Positions 45,601-56,995 of a DNA stretch of 64,000 bases are shown here, one piece after another (the stretch's first letter is position 1; every line of letters begins with the position of its first letter). The DNA is from Tetradesmus obliquus (lineage: Eukaryota; Chlorophyta; Chlorophyceae; Sphaeropleales; Scenedesmaceae): positions 3,968,001 to 4,032,000 of the forward strand of contig CP126203.1 in the NCBI GenBank assembly GCA_030272155.1. Reading direction: 5' to 3'. The notes under the pieces were generated by a model, which saw only the letters and a program-made list of their open reading frames with translations, made no database searches and had not been told where the DNA came from. The position numbers were made by a program, and so were the translations under genes.

Positions 45601-48600
45601 TAGCGGCGTAGCATCGCAGGGGTTTGTGTGGCGGTGTGTTGTAGCTGATGGCATGGGCAATTGCATACAGTTGATCTGGACCCTAGCTAGCTCCAGGGCA
45701 TTAACCTAGGACGCTCTACAAGAGCTTCTGGACCTCCACTGGCAGTGGAGGTGACCTGGAACGTGACAATTTTGTGAGCCACAACAGGACTACGTGGTTG
45801 GGGACTATGAAGCGTTCAATGACAGAACAAGGCACAATGCACACCCTTGCACGCGAAGTATTATGCGCTGCGCACACACGATGCTCTCGTTTTTTTGTGT
45901 CCACAACTGCAGTTGCCTCTACACTGTAGGATGCAGCAATGCAGGTCAAACCGTTTGGCATGGGCGTGCGCACCTGGCCCCGCACATAGTCCAACGCGCA
46001 CTCTGCAGCCCACTGAGCAGCAGGTGTTGCCAGATTCTCCTGTGGCAGCAAGTGCAAGTCAAAAATGCTAGAAATGGACGGGCCGCTGACTCATTCAAAG
46101 TTGTGTGTAGTTCGAAAGCATTGCTTGTTGGTATCAAGCAAGCAGGAGGCAAGTCACTCTGCATCTTGCTTTACGCCATGGTCATGCAACTGCTGCAGCG
46201 GACTTGGTGCTCAGTTGCTTCTGTGTGCTCACGCCTGCGGTGTTTGCCGTGTTTGCCGTCATAAGCAGGCACACTAATTGCACTGGCATATGGTCTGACA
46301 GCCAGGACACAACTTCCCCACCTGTGAATTCTGTGCATCCATGAAGTTGGTCACGGTTGTGGTGCTCAAGTCTGCAAAATAGTAGTACATCTTGCTGAAG
46401 TAGGTCGAAGCCGTCAAGCTGGAGTTGACATCAGGCGTGGCGCCAGGACCAGTGATGGTTCTTGAGCGGGGGCCGCACCAAGCAGGCCTGTCTGAGAAAC
46501 ACGCAGTTGGCCTGCGACACCAGCGGTTTGGTCATAATCTTGCCACAAAGTAGAAGAGCAGTGCTGCGCTTGTCCTGGTTTGGGGTCACAGCACTTTGCA
46601 AAAGTTGTTTCACGGTGTGCGTAGTGAGCAAAGTCTGCCACATATGCCATGAACTGAAGGGGCTGTTTCCACCGAAACCCGGTTTCCTCGGAGGTGCACA
46701 GCATCAGCTCAGCAACTGAGAACTCTGCCTGTCCACGTTTGCTGCACTGCTCACCTTTGTGACGTTGGCACGTTGTCGCCACAGACGGATGCTGGCACTA
46801 CAGCTGTCTTCAGCACAGGGTCAGCAGTGGGGCTCACAAGCGGCCAGTTTGGTGACCGGCTGCTGGTGTCGCACACGACGTTGTTTGATTGAGTAGAGGA
46901 GGCTGAGCTTGGCTTTGCGGGAAATTTCCCAGGGTAGCATGTTGGCCCAATCACCTGCTGCCTGCACTCTGCCTCCGTGGATGCACGGGTCACGTTCCAC
47001 GTTGAGTGCGACAGGTGCGATCTGCAAGCACACACGTCCAGCGGCCGTGGCTAACCAGCCACATTGGAACTTTGTAATGACGTATATCACATCACCATAC
47101 CCACAGCATGTCGACATCCCGCCCACCGCGCAAGTGTGCAGCACAATGCATACACGTGGCGCACCGAGGCAGCGCAAAGTGTGCAGCGCGCTGCATACAT
47201 TTGGCACACTGGTGCGCCTCAGTACTGTGGCCGCTGCAACTTTCAAATCCACAATATATGGGTGCAGGCCCCACACTCAACCACCCTTTCTGGTAGGGGC
47301 CATATTGGCGGCCCTAACTACAATTGCCAGCTGCAGCTGTTCAGCTGAACACTCCATGCATGGCTCGAATAATGGGAAATTTGTATTTACAGTAGAAGGG
47401 CTGATAGCATTTAGCAGCTAGACTAAAGACTGCGCTGTTACCTGCCGCTGCCGCCATCGCTGAAGTACTCGCAGGCTCCCCTGGGCGCCCAGAAGTCCCT
47501 GAACTGCTGCTCAGTAGGCGGGCCAGACCATGGCAGCAACATGGGCGGCACCATGCTCTGCAGCAAGGCAAACAAGACATAACGGCAGCGACGTCGTTGT
47601 TGTGAACAACGCAACAGACCATCTGTACTAGCGCCTAGGCACCGGCATGCACCGTCATGCATATAAACAGAGATACCGTGTCATTGCCTTCAATTCACTG
47701 GCAGCATTCGCAAGGCATTCGCAAGGCATTCGCAAGGCAATGACACAGTATCTCTGTTGTGATGCATGACGGTGCATGCCGGTGCCTAGGCGCTAGTAGC
47801 GGACGGCTCGGCGATTGATACCTTGAACGGCGGCAAGTGCCACGTGCTCAGAGCTAAGAGCATACAGCAGTAGCTTACAACAGTAGCATACAGCAGTAGC
47901 CAGAATTAGCGCTTTAGCCGCTACTGTAATATGTGCAACACGAGCTCATGGCAGGGCGAGCACCGTGCGTGCCGGTTGACAGAGCTGTGCCTACGCTGCG
48001 CATTGCTAAAGACATGTGCATTAGCCGCGCTGGACTGTACATTGAAAGAACTACAGCACACGAGAAAACGTAAAGCGCAAGGTGCAACAACCCTGCAGTG
48101 CTGCTTCGTCCTGCAGCATCGCTCCTGCAACCTTAGTAATGGCAACGTGACCTGCAGCAGCGCACTCCACAACACCAAGACATTGTTTCCTGGTGCAGAC
48201 CATGTAGTGGGATTATGGGGTGCACAACAGCATATACCTACCAGCAGTGTGGTCTTGGTGGCATTTGTGAGCGCCCCGATGTAGCCCCGCTTTGCCACCA
48301 TGCGCCAGCCACACATGTCAGCGAGCAGCGCTTGCACTTGGCTCCGGACAAGGATGCGCCAGAAGCGCACGTCATACGTGGAGTCGTACACGCTGCCGCG
48401 GCTGCTGGTATAATTGGCAAGGATGTTGGTCCAGTATGCAGTGTCGTAGCATGCATCCACATCAGTGCCCTGCATCCACATCAGTGCCATGCGGTCGATG
48501 CAGTGCATCCACATCAGTGTTATGCATCCACGCAACATGAGCGGCCACATCAGCAACTCAGCGGTGGAACTAGGTGACCGATATGCCGCGCCCTGGCAGC

Positions 48601-48630
48601 TCCAGCATCCAGCTAGCCAGCCAGGCAGCT

Positions 48631-48661
<31 letters not shown>

Positions 48662-50269
48662 TAGCCAGCCAGCCAGCTAGCCAGCCAGCCAGCCACACCA
48701 TGTTGTGCATGCAAGCAATGACACTCCCAATGCAGATGAGCACTGCACAGAAACATGCACTGTATGACATGCCTCAAATGCATGCACGCGGGTAAATTAT
48801 GGTGGCAGCCTTGTTCATGAATGCGCCGTTGCAGCAGCACAGTCGCGGGTTAGGCCTGAAAAGGGGCTTACAAGCACACGCCGTGCACAGCAGACCATGC
48901 ATGTGCAGCCTGGCATTGAGTCAGCCGCTTAGACATGAGTGTGCTGCCGCATGGCCTTGAGTATGTTGCTGCCTGGCATTAAGTGTACTGCATGGCATTC
49001 AGTGTACTGCTGGGGATGGGTGTGCTGCTTGGCACTTACCTCAATCAGCAGCGAGGGCAGGCCAAACGGAGCTGCAAGCAGAACACGGTCAAGCATGCAG
49101 CCACAAACGGTTTAGCTGGGATGTCTTGGTGGATAATGAACGACACCCTTTGATATCATGTTGAGCTGCATAGATGTAGCTGCAACCTGCAAGATATGCA
49201 CATACGGTGTCCTGAGCATGGCAACATTATTTTGTAGCTACATGTGGTGGTGCAGTGCAGAGCAGGCAAACCAGGCTTGTCAGGTTAAGTTTGCAGCAGG
49301 CACGTGAGCCCAGAATGACTCACCTGCGCCCGAACACGTGGTGGTCACAGTCGAGCCAAAGATCTCATAGAACGGGTTAAGCAACGAGTAGTTAAAGCTG
49401 CCCTGGCTGTAGGCGTCAAAGGGTGGGGTTGCTCTTGGCACCGATGGGCTGGCAGCAGCGTTGCTCCTCACACCCGGCTTGGGGCTTGGAATAAGCGAAG
49501 AAGAGATGCTGCCGATTTGGCCGATGCTCTGGACACCGTCAGCAGCCATGGCAGTAACTGGCGGTGAGTGGCAGGCAATTGCCGGCATACAAAAAGGCAT
49601 CAGCTGCATATGCAGCTGCATTGCATCCATAACAGTCCATCGAGAATTTTGCAGATATCCAGTTGTTTACACAGCAACGCGACTGAAACTTCAGATGTCG
49701 CCACATTGCACCAGTTTGGTTAGCACAACACGCCGACAAATTACAAACTTTTCTTAGACAAACATCTGGTCGCATCAGAACGCCGCCAACGCAAAATTCC
49801 ATAAACCATCAAGCACACCACACAGGTCAACTCGCACCTGTGCAAACTGTTGGAGCACATCAACAGCCGGTAGGCTTGTGGTGCTGTATGTGAGGGGCGG
49901 CAGGCTGCTTTGCCCAGTCTTGGCGGCCGACAGTAGCTCGGGCAGCAGTTTGAAGCTGGCAAGGCCTGCAATTGAAAAATTTAACGACCGACCAGTGTGA
50001 ATTTTGCCAGCTGGATAGCCATGGAGCAGCAGCAATGCCCCTCGCAGCTGCGCCCACAGCGCCCACATGCAGTATCTGTTTGCTACAACGTGGTCCAGCG
50101 AATCGATATGAGCACCACTGTCGGCCGCCAATCAAATCCTCCGGCTAAGCAGCAGCCTCTTGCCCCCCGGCGCTTTTCTACAGATAATGCACCCTCCCGC
50201 AGACAACACTCGCACCTGCTGTAGTGACGCAGTCATACGTTGCCGTCTATAGCAGCAGCAACAGCAGCG

Positions 50270-50323
<54 letters not shown>

Positions 50324-53300
50324 GTAGCAGCAACACAACTCGCACGTTAAGTAACAAAGAGTTGGAAAAGCAGTTAAGGGGGCTGCTGGAAGTAACAGAC
50401 AACATGCATTCTTGGCCCCACGTAGAGCAGCTGATCAATGAGCACTACTGATTCATCATGCTTGATCATGTAAGCAGGCTAAGTGGCCTCCCAGTGGTGG
50501 TTGCTGTGCCGTTGCATGTGCACGTGCGTACATTTGTGTGCTTGAAAACTTCAACAACTTCAAGGCGTCCTTGTATACTTGTTTTACTTGTTTTATTGTG
50601 TCAACTGTCTTGAACCTGTGTGGTGCAAATGCGTAGGAATTGCACTTGGGCATGCCATTAGTCTGGTTGCATTGGGGCCGCCGCGCTGGCCACTGCTTCA
50701 TGCGTCACACCAGGCACCATCGTGCTTACTCACTAGCTGCAAAACGGCTTGCAATTACTGTGGTTGTTGAGCTCACCACGTATCGCTGGGGTGCGCCGAG
50801 TGCAGCTACAATTGGCAGCCCATTTTGATACTGCAGGCACTTCCAGTCGTACTGGGTCCAGTCGATTGTGCAGTTGGTGGCCCCGTTAGCACACGGGAAC
50901 CTGTAATCCAGTACACAAGTATGCAGAGCTCAGGACAGCTTGATTGTTTGCGTGTGTGGACGGAAGGTACCCGGTACCAAGGGCCTTGTAGTCCGCTGTG
51001 CACATCAAAACCAACTGCATGTATGGCAAATTGCGTGCGGGAGCTGCACATCATGCATGCAGGGACATGCATACACATTACTACGCAAACAACAACAGCC
51101 ACGGCTGACATGATGCTACTCCTTCCTAAAACTCTCGTGTGCTGTGCTTGTACGCCTGTTCTTGTGATGTTGGTCAAAATTGTGCTTTTTAAAGGGTGAC
51201 ACATTCTGTTCAATCACCAGAAACAAATGCGCACCTCAGCCAAGCGGTGTAGTCTGCGTTGCAGTCCGGCGGTGTCTGCAGGGTGAAGCTTTCCTGCAGG
51301 TACCAGAGTTGAATCTTATTTGCACTTTTAAGCAATCATCTGCTGCAAGGCTTCTGAAGTGATTGTGGCAACTGCCAAACATGTGGGTCGTCACCTGACA
51401 ACAGCGCATGCATCCATGATAACTATCAGCGTGTGCTGAGCTGGCTGCAGCCTGCATTTGCGAGCTGCTAGAGTGAGCAAGCAACTACCATGCCTCATTG
51501 GCAGGCGTGAGCACAATTAAGCAGCTTACCATGTAGATGCCAGCCCTGCAGCAACAAGAGAGGGCAGCAGCACGTGTTTTGTTCAATATATACATTTGAG
51601 TTTGAACAGGCTTGGTGTGTGATCACATGGGTGCAAAAGTTGCTCGGTGTGACTGTGTTGCTCTTCTGCCGAAGCCACTTCTTTTTTCACCCATGTACGC
51701 TTTCAGTCCCTCCTTCCCGTCCCCATTCACTCCCTAACTCGATCAGTCGCTCTCACACTCACTCACTCATTCATTCACTCACTCACTCATTTAAGCAGCA
51801 ACTTTAAAACACACTCGCAATTTGTGCTGATATTTACATGATGCACAGTTGAGGGGATGAGCATGCAGGCTGGGCAGCCAAGCCATGTTGAGTGATGGGG
51901 ATGGCGGCGCATGTCGCAATGCATACTCACGTTCTGAAACTTGCGTCATTTGGGCATTGGATGACAATGACTTTGTCACTGGTGATGCTGACCCGGCGCC
52001 TGATGCCTGAGGTAGAGCCGATAGCAACATCAAGGACGCGGGTGCCGCCGAGTTGCGATGGTGTCAGCTTTTTGATCACACGGGAGATGAGGTCAGTTAT
52101 CGCCTGCCCCACAGATGCTTCAAAGTTGTTGACGGCATCCTGCGCAGTGCAAGACAGAAGTGGGATGCGGACATAGAGATCCAACAATACAAGAAGCCTG
52201 CTGATGGCTGATGAATGTCATATTAGGTGTGGCCACTGCATGCAATTCGAATGGTAGTAAGTTGCCTGTTCTGCGCGGTTAAGCTTGGCTTGAGTGAAGG
52301 AGCACTGCATTGCAGACACAAAAGGTTAGTACCTTGCAGTCCTGGCGGAAACACCATTCTAGCTTGAGCGCCGAGCAGCACGCAATCAGCAGTAGCACAT
52401 TGCTTCAAAGCTCTTGCATGGTGCCATCCGGGACTCATACAGTTGCAAAGTTGTGTTTGCTGCACATGCTATGTGGCAGCCACCGCGTTTAGTTGTTGCA
52501 GAGCAGCGCGTCTGCAACAAGCAAGCAAGGACGGTGAATAACGCCACCTGTCATTGAATACTTTGAAACAAGCAGCATGCTAACTTCCCACCTTGGTGTC
52601 ATCCAGAAAGCCAAACAGCCCGACCTCATCGTCAAAGGGCAGGTCGATGCCAATGCCGTTGCTCCACCATTCAGGGATCTGCACATGTGAACACAACGCC
52701 ACTAAACAACAACGCCGGCGCCAGAACTGTTTTGTTTTCTACGCCTAGGCCACAGCATACATGTGATATACACTTGTGGAGGCATATGCAGGCTGACAGT
52801 CTATACCATGCACTAGCGGCTGCCAACGTGTGGTGTGCTGATCCATGCACACGTCCATGGCTATTATGCAGCTAAATTAAGCAGACGCTCTCTTTGTATT
52901 CAACATGTGGTTGGCAACGCATCAGCTCTTCTAAGGGCACGCTGAACGCGTCTTGGTTTCTCAACATGTATCTTTTTCCTACATATTTATTTCTCAACTT
53001 CACTCACCGGCACTCCCAGATTTGTTAAGGCCTCCAAGAACAAGTCTTCAAGGGAGGTGATGTTTGGGTCCCCTATCGCTTGGATCATTCCATTGATTGC
53101 CCAGTCGATGATAATACCCACCCACGAGGTGAGCCCACATATATAATCAGGGCTGAGCGCAGCAGCAACAACAGCAGTGTCGTGGTCACAGCCTGTCTAG
53201 CAAACGCCATACGTTGCACGAATGCGAGCCAAGAAGAGCGCCGGCAAGGCAGCAGTGCCAAGCCATGTCTACCTTCTGACGGATCCATGGGGCGTGTTGT

Positions 53301-55249
53301 AACAACTAATCACATGCCAAGCGGCATGTTGTCTTGTTGCTGCATCAGAGGCTGCTGCAGCAGTGACTGCTATAGCTACACCTAGCCTGGCCCGAGTAGG
53401 ACTGCGCTAACCAGGTGATCAGGCCCCCCCAAAAAGGTTTGTTAAATCGTTACACGAAGCAAATTTTGCTGACTTTGGGCTGTAAATTCACCCACCAGTC
53501 ACCCATGAAGGATAGTGATTCTGCCAGCCTGCAATCGAATGAAGGCCCAAACGCAGTTGGGAGCAGTCAGCTTTACTACTGTTATGATGAGACAGCAATT
53601 GAATTTTGATCAGTTGACTCACAAGCATGATGTGGCTAATGCGTTGCTGTGGTACCATACCAGCTAGCAGTGCTAGCAGTTTGGGCCCAACCTCAGTGAG
53701 GTGAAGGTTGAATCATTCAACGGTTGTGCAGGTGGCGCCAAACAAACAACCAGCAGCTTGACGCAAGATGCACATGTCGGTTCAGTACCGTATGCAGTGT
53801 ATGCCATATGCTGAGGTGTAGCTACTTGTCCAGGTGGCAACTCACCCGAAGATGATTGGTGGAAGCCACTCCGGCATGAAGCTGCAGCAGACATGCACAC
53901 ATTGTCAAGTTGGGTGGGAAGCTAGACTTTTTTGATCTCAATAACACCTGGCTGTTATAACTGAGTCACGAACAGCTGCCTCAGTGCTATAGCTCAGCAT
54001 GGAAACGCTTGGTCTGTAGACAGTACAAGTGCTGGCGGGAGCCACTTACTCAAAGAAGTTGACTGCTTCTTTTACAATGCCTACAGCAGAATCCACCGCA
54101 CTGCAAAGTTCAACAGGCAGCAGTTGACGTGTAGGATACGCCAGTTGCAGATGTTAGTGTTGTCGACATCCCATATTCTTTTGGGCAACAGTACTGCATG
54201 CAATGTGGCATACAGTGCCTTGACAAAAAGGATCACGTCAACCATAGCAGCAACACATCACAGATCTGACTAAAGCGTGTTGCAACACCGCCTGCATGGT
54301 GATTCTGGCAGCAGATGTTCCGTTTGTGACAAACTTGTAGCACAAGCAGAACTAAACTCATACATATATATGCTGCAAGTTAAGGAACGCAAGTTATTTT
54401 CAAGAGCACAATTGCAAGCAATTGCTGGGGAAGAGCAAGTTTTTTCAGAAGTTGACAGTGAGTCTGTGCGTGTGCTGCGTTCCGCATGTAGCACAAGTGG
54501 CAGCAGATAACAGCAGATTTCATGCAACATGGTTGCTGCTGGAAGATTTATCGTATAATATCACCTCTCAACGGCCTCCCATTTGTCAAATGCCGTTGTG
54601 AGTGGTGGTGTCACTGTGTTGTTGAGGTTGTCTGAGATGGACTTGATGGTGTTGTAAAACTCATTGGCCGCCTGCATAGGACCGCACAGCAGCTCTAAAT
54701 CACATGAGAAGCCGGCATGCCAAGAGCTGTCTTGATTGAACACCAATGCTGGTGAGATAGGAGTTGCTAACAGCGCCCTTGATGTTGTTGAAAGGACCGA
54801 GACACATGCTCATGCTCTTGCACCAGACGAAAGCATCGTATGCAGCATGTGTCACAGTGCAATGCTTCAAACATCTATCCTTGAGACTTCCGGTCAGACT
54901 CTGTCATTACAAATCAACACATCATCTGCATGCGAATGCTCAGCATCTCAGACTCGATGCTGGCAGTTATCGTTGGAACATACTGGCAAATGCACAAGCT
55001 GATACTGTTGGCACGGCTTCTGGAACCTGATATCACGCACGCAGTCCTAGTACAACACTGTGCTCTGAAAGATGCAAGATTCTGCCTTACCAGCAGCATC
55101 TGCTGAGAGTCGGCCAGAAACGAGCCTTGCACGGTCTGTTGCAGCTTGCGTCCACCAGGTGACTGCTCACAAGCAGCAGGAACAATAGCAGAAACAGCAA
55201 CAGAAACCACAACAAGATAATGGGATATGATGAACGCCTCATGGCGCAT
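39658..55249 (-). CDS. Very large secreted Cys-rich protein with GCC2/GCC3-like repeats and LNR
   Basis: It starts at 55249 with a signal peptide (MRHEAFIISHYLVVVSVAVS) and GRKLQQ. Phase-matched exons: 55091-55249, 54565-54671, 54050-54100, 53846-53881, 53008-53152, 52592-52678, 51931-52139, 51530-51545, 51235-51293, 50777-50900; 49838-49965, 49324-49528, 49040-49071, 48242-48469, 47442-47557, 46755-47021, 46322-46460, 45974-46039, 45513-45566; 44931-44988, 44251-44434, 43948 onward, to about 43750; 43351-43457, 42985-43027, 42446-42567, 42141-42181, 41422-41658, 41073-41225, 40326-40585, 40023-40096, 39658-39688. Unresolved joins are near 50.3, 45.2 and 43.8 kb. Residues from 43027 on are ephrin-receptor-like repeats (CPPGTYA, CSPGTYR, CEQGTYQP), then an LNR-like motif (CNYDGGDCC). 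The N-terminal two-thirds is unrecognised. A matrix or surface protein is inferred; it may really be two genes. Confidence 0.55.
40671..40829. repeat. 53-bp tandem repeat, three units, intronic
   Basis: Units start at 40671, 40724 and 40777 with GCAGGTGATACACACGTAAG. The array lies in the intron between exons 41073-41225 and 40326-40585. Confidence 0.9.
42605..42634 (-). pseudogene. Copy of exon 42446-42567's 5' edge with acceptor
   Basis: The minus strand reads GCACTGCAG then GCATGTGACGCTGGCACC and TATCGCTC (ACDAGTYR), nearly identical to the true edge at 42567, in the upstream intron. Confidence 0.75.
47626..47798. repeat. Long near-perfect hairpin (fold-back element)
   Basis: Arms 47626-47688 and 47736-47798 are reverse complements at 59 of 63 positions. 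The 47-base loop holds AAGGCATTCGC repeats. It lies in the intron between exons 48242-48469 and 47442-47557. No target duplication was found, so it may be a fold-back transposon relic or a small-RNA hairpin. Confidence 0.85.
48453..48530 (-). repeat. Copies of exon 48242-48469's 5' edge
   Basis: On the minus strand CACTGATGTGGATGCA occurs at the true exon start and again twice within the next 60 bases, in the upstream intron, once with the CAG acceptor context. Confidence 0.6.
48609..48694. repeat. (CCAG/CTAG)n tetranucleotide run
   Basis: An array of AGCC tetranucleotides, mostly CCAGCCAG with periodic CTAG variants, inside an intron of the large minus-strand gene. Confidence 0.85.
50251..50334. 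repeat. CAG-rich run
   Basis: CAG/TAG/AAC trinucleotides in an unresolved intron of the large minus-strand gene. It obscures any exon between 50777 and 49965. Confidence 0.7.
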
Positions 55250-56613
55250 GTTATGCTGTGACAGCTTGTCTCAGCAACAAAGTTTCAAGGTGATATAAAA
55301 AGCAAGCAGTGCCATGAGAAATCAAAAGCTGGATTGTTGCGCCTGAAATGGGAAAGGGAAGCATGTTGGGTACTGTCGTATTAAAACACATAGAAAGCTG
55401 ACAAGGGTGGTGCGCCCATCTCAACACTGGCTTGCAAATGGCATGTTTCAGTCCAGAGACGTATCAAACTGTGGTGTACCAGCATAATGTGTAGCAACAC
55501 TTGCATTACTTGCATGCTAGGGCTGATGACAATTTTGACCGGTGCAGGCCATCCGATGGCCTGTGCACACTGAACAAACACATCGACTCCCAGATCTTGG
55601 CACACACCTGCCCAGCACGATACTCGGCGCGGCCGGATATGATCTGCAGTTTTATCATGAGACCGAGGTGAAGGCAGAGAAATGATTAAATCAGTGCATC
55701 CCATGTGTGCGGCATACAAGCCCAGCAATGCCAGAGCGTTTTGCAGATGTGCTATAGCACTAGCTAGCCTTCCAGTTGGCTGCATGGCCGTGGCCTCTTG
55801 CAAAACACCTACATGCACCCGTATGACCATCAAAGTGTTCACTGATGCAAGTGGTTCTGCCTGCAATACTCAACAGCATCAAGACGTGAAAGCCCCTAAG
55901 CTTGTCTCGGTTGAAAGCTGTTCGCCACTGGTTGAACTCACACAGATCTATGTTGCCAAGCATTTCAGTGGCTACCTGGATGTTTAAGATATCTGAAATG
56001 TGAATTAGATGGAAATAATCGCTGCTTACCAGGTCTGTCACAGTGAAACCACACTTTGTCGCAGTTGCAGCACACGAGTGGCTTGTGCAACAGCCATAGC
56101 AGTTGACGGGTAATTATAAACATCATATAATCTCACAACCACTTACCCACTTCTCCTGCAATGCGCAGCCGCCATATGACCAGGGGATGAAAGCTGCAGC
56201 ATCACAGCATGGCGCAGACGTATCCAGATGTGCTTGTCAAGCAGCACGTCATGACGCTGATCAGCGTGTGGGTTGCACGCACGTGATAATGTTGGTCTAT
56301 AGCACACTAATTAGCTTGGTTCGTCAGAAATGTTGTATCATTCCCCACTAGGGCGGTTCATAGGCAGAACAACAGTCACTGATTGTGCGACACGGTTGCA
56401 CCATTATGTGTATGAAAAATGCTGTTGACTTAGATCCACGTCAAGCTCAATACCTGACAGGTTGCCAACGACAGGTTGCCAACGGTCCCAACGGTTGGGC
56501 TTAGCAGCCTATAGCCGCGTTGATATCACGCAGCGTTCGAGAACAAACCAACAGAGCGCACACGTAAAACATTGTTTGGTGTTGACACAAAAGCATCCCA
56601 ACAAGGGCCTCAC

Positions 56614-56701
56614 CGAAGGTCTCCAGGATGCTCATGATGTCGCCAAGCTCGTCTAGCTTAGCGATGACCGTGCCTTGCATGAACTCCAGGTACGTGTTTG
56701 T
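56614..56701 (-). CDS. Orphan helical exon between two minus-strand genes
   Basis: Between acceptor TTTGCAG and donor TTCG/GTGAGG the minus strand reads TNTYLEFMQGTVIAKLDELG and continues DIMSILETF, 88 nt, phase 0 to 1. Composition is protein-like and helical, similar in style to exons of both neighbours. A further candidate exon starts at 55975 (VATEMLGNIDL). I cannot tell whether they belong to the gene starting at 55249, the gene ending at 56996, or a small gene of their own. Confidence 0.4.
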
Positions 56702-56995
56702 CTGCAAAGTAGAGCATGTGGCAAGCGTGTTTTCACTGACCGACGTCAGATGGCGCACTTCTGCCGCTTTGTTATCACGTTGTTCAAAATCATGTTCTTC
56801 ATGTGATGAGACAAAAAAACACCCGCAGTAGTGTGACACCATAACAACAACAAAAAGGCATGCACCCTCAGGCCATCGACAGTTTATTGTGTTCTGTGCA
56901 TGGTAATTGAAGGGGCCAAGTTTCGCTCAACGCTGAGGGCTAGGCAAGCCACCAGAGCAAGTACATGCAAAGCAGCATCTTGCAGCCTCAGGCTG

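Noticed and set aside
45731-45749. Short palindrome CCTCCACTGGCAGTGGAGG
   Set aside because: It is only eight paired bases, too short to claim a functional structure.
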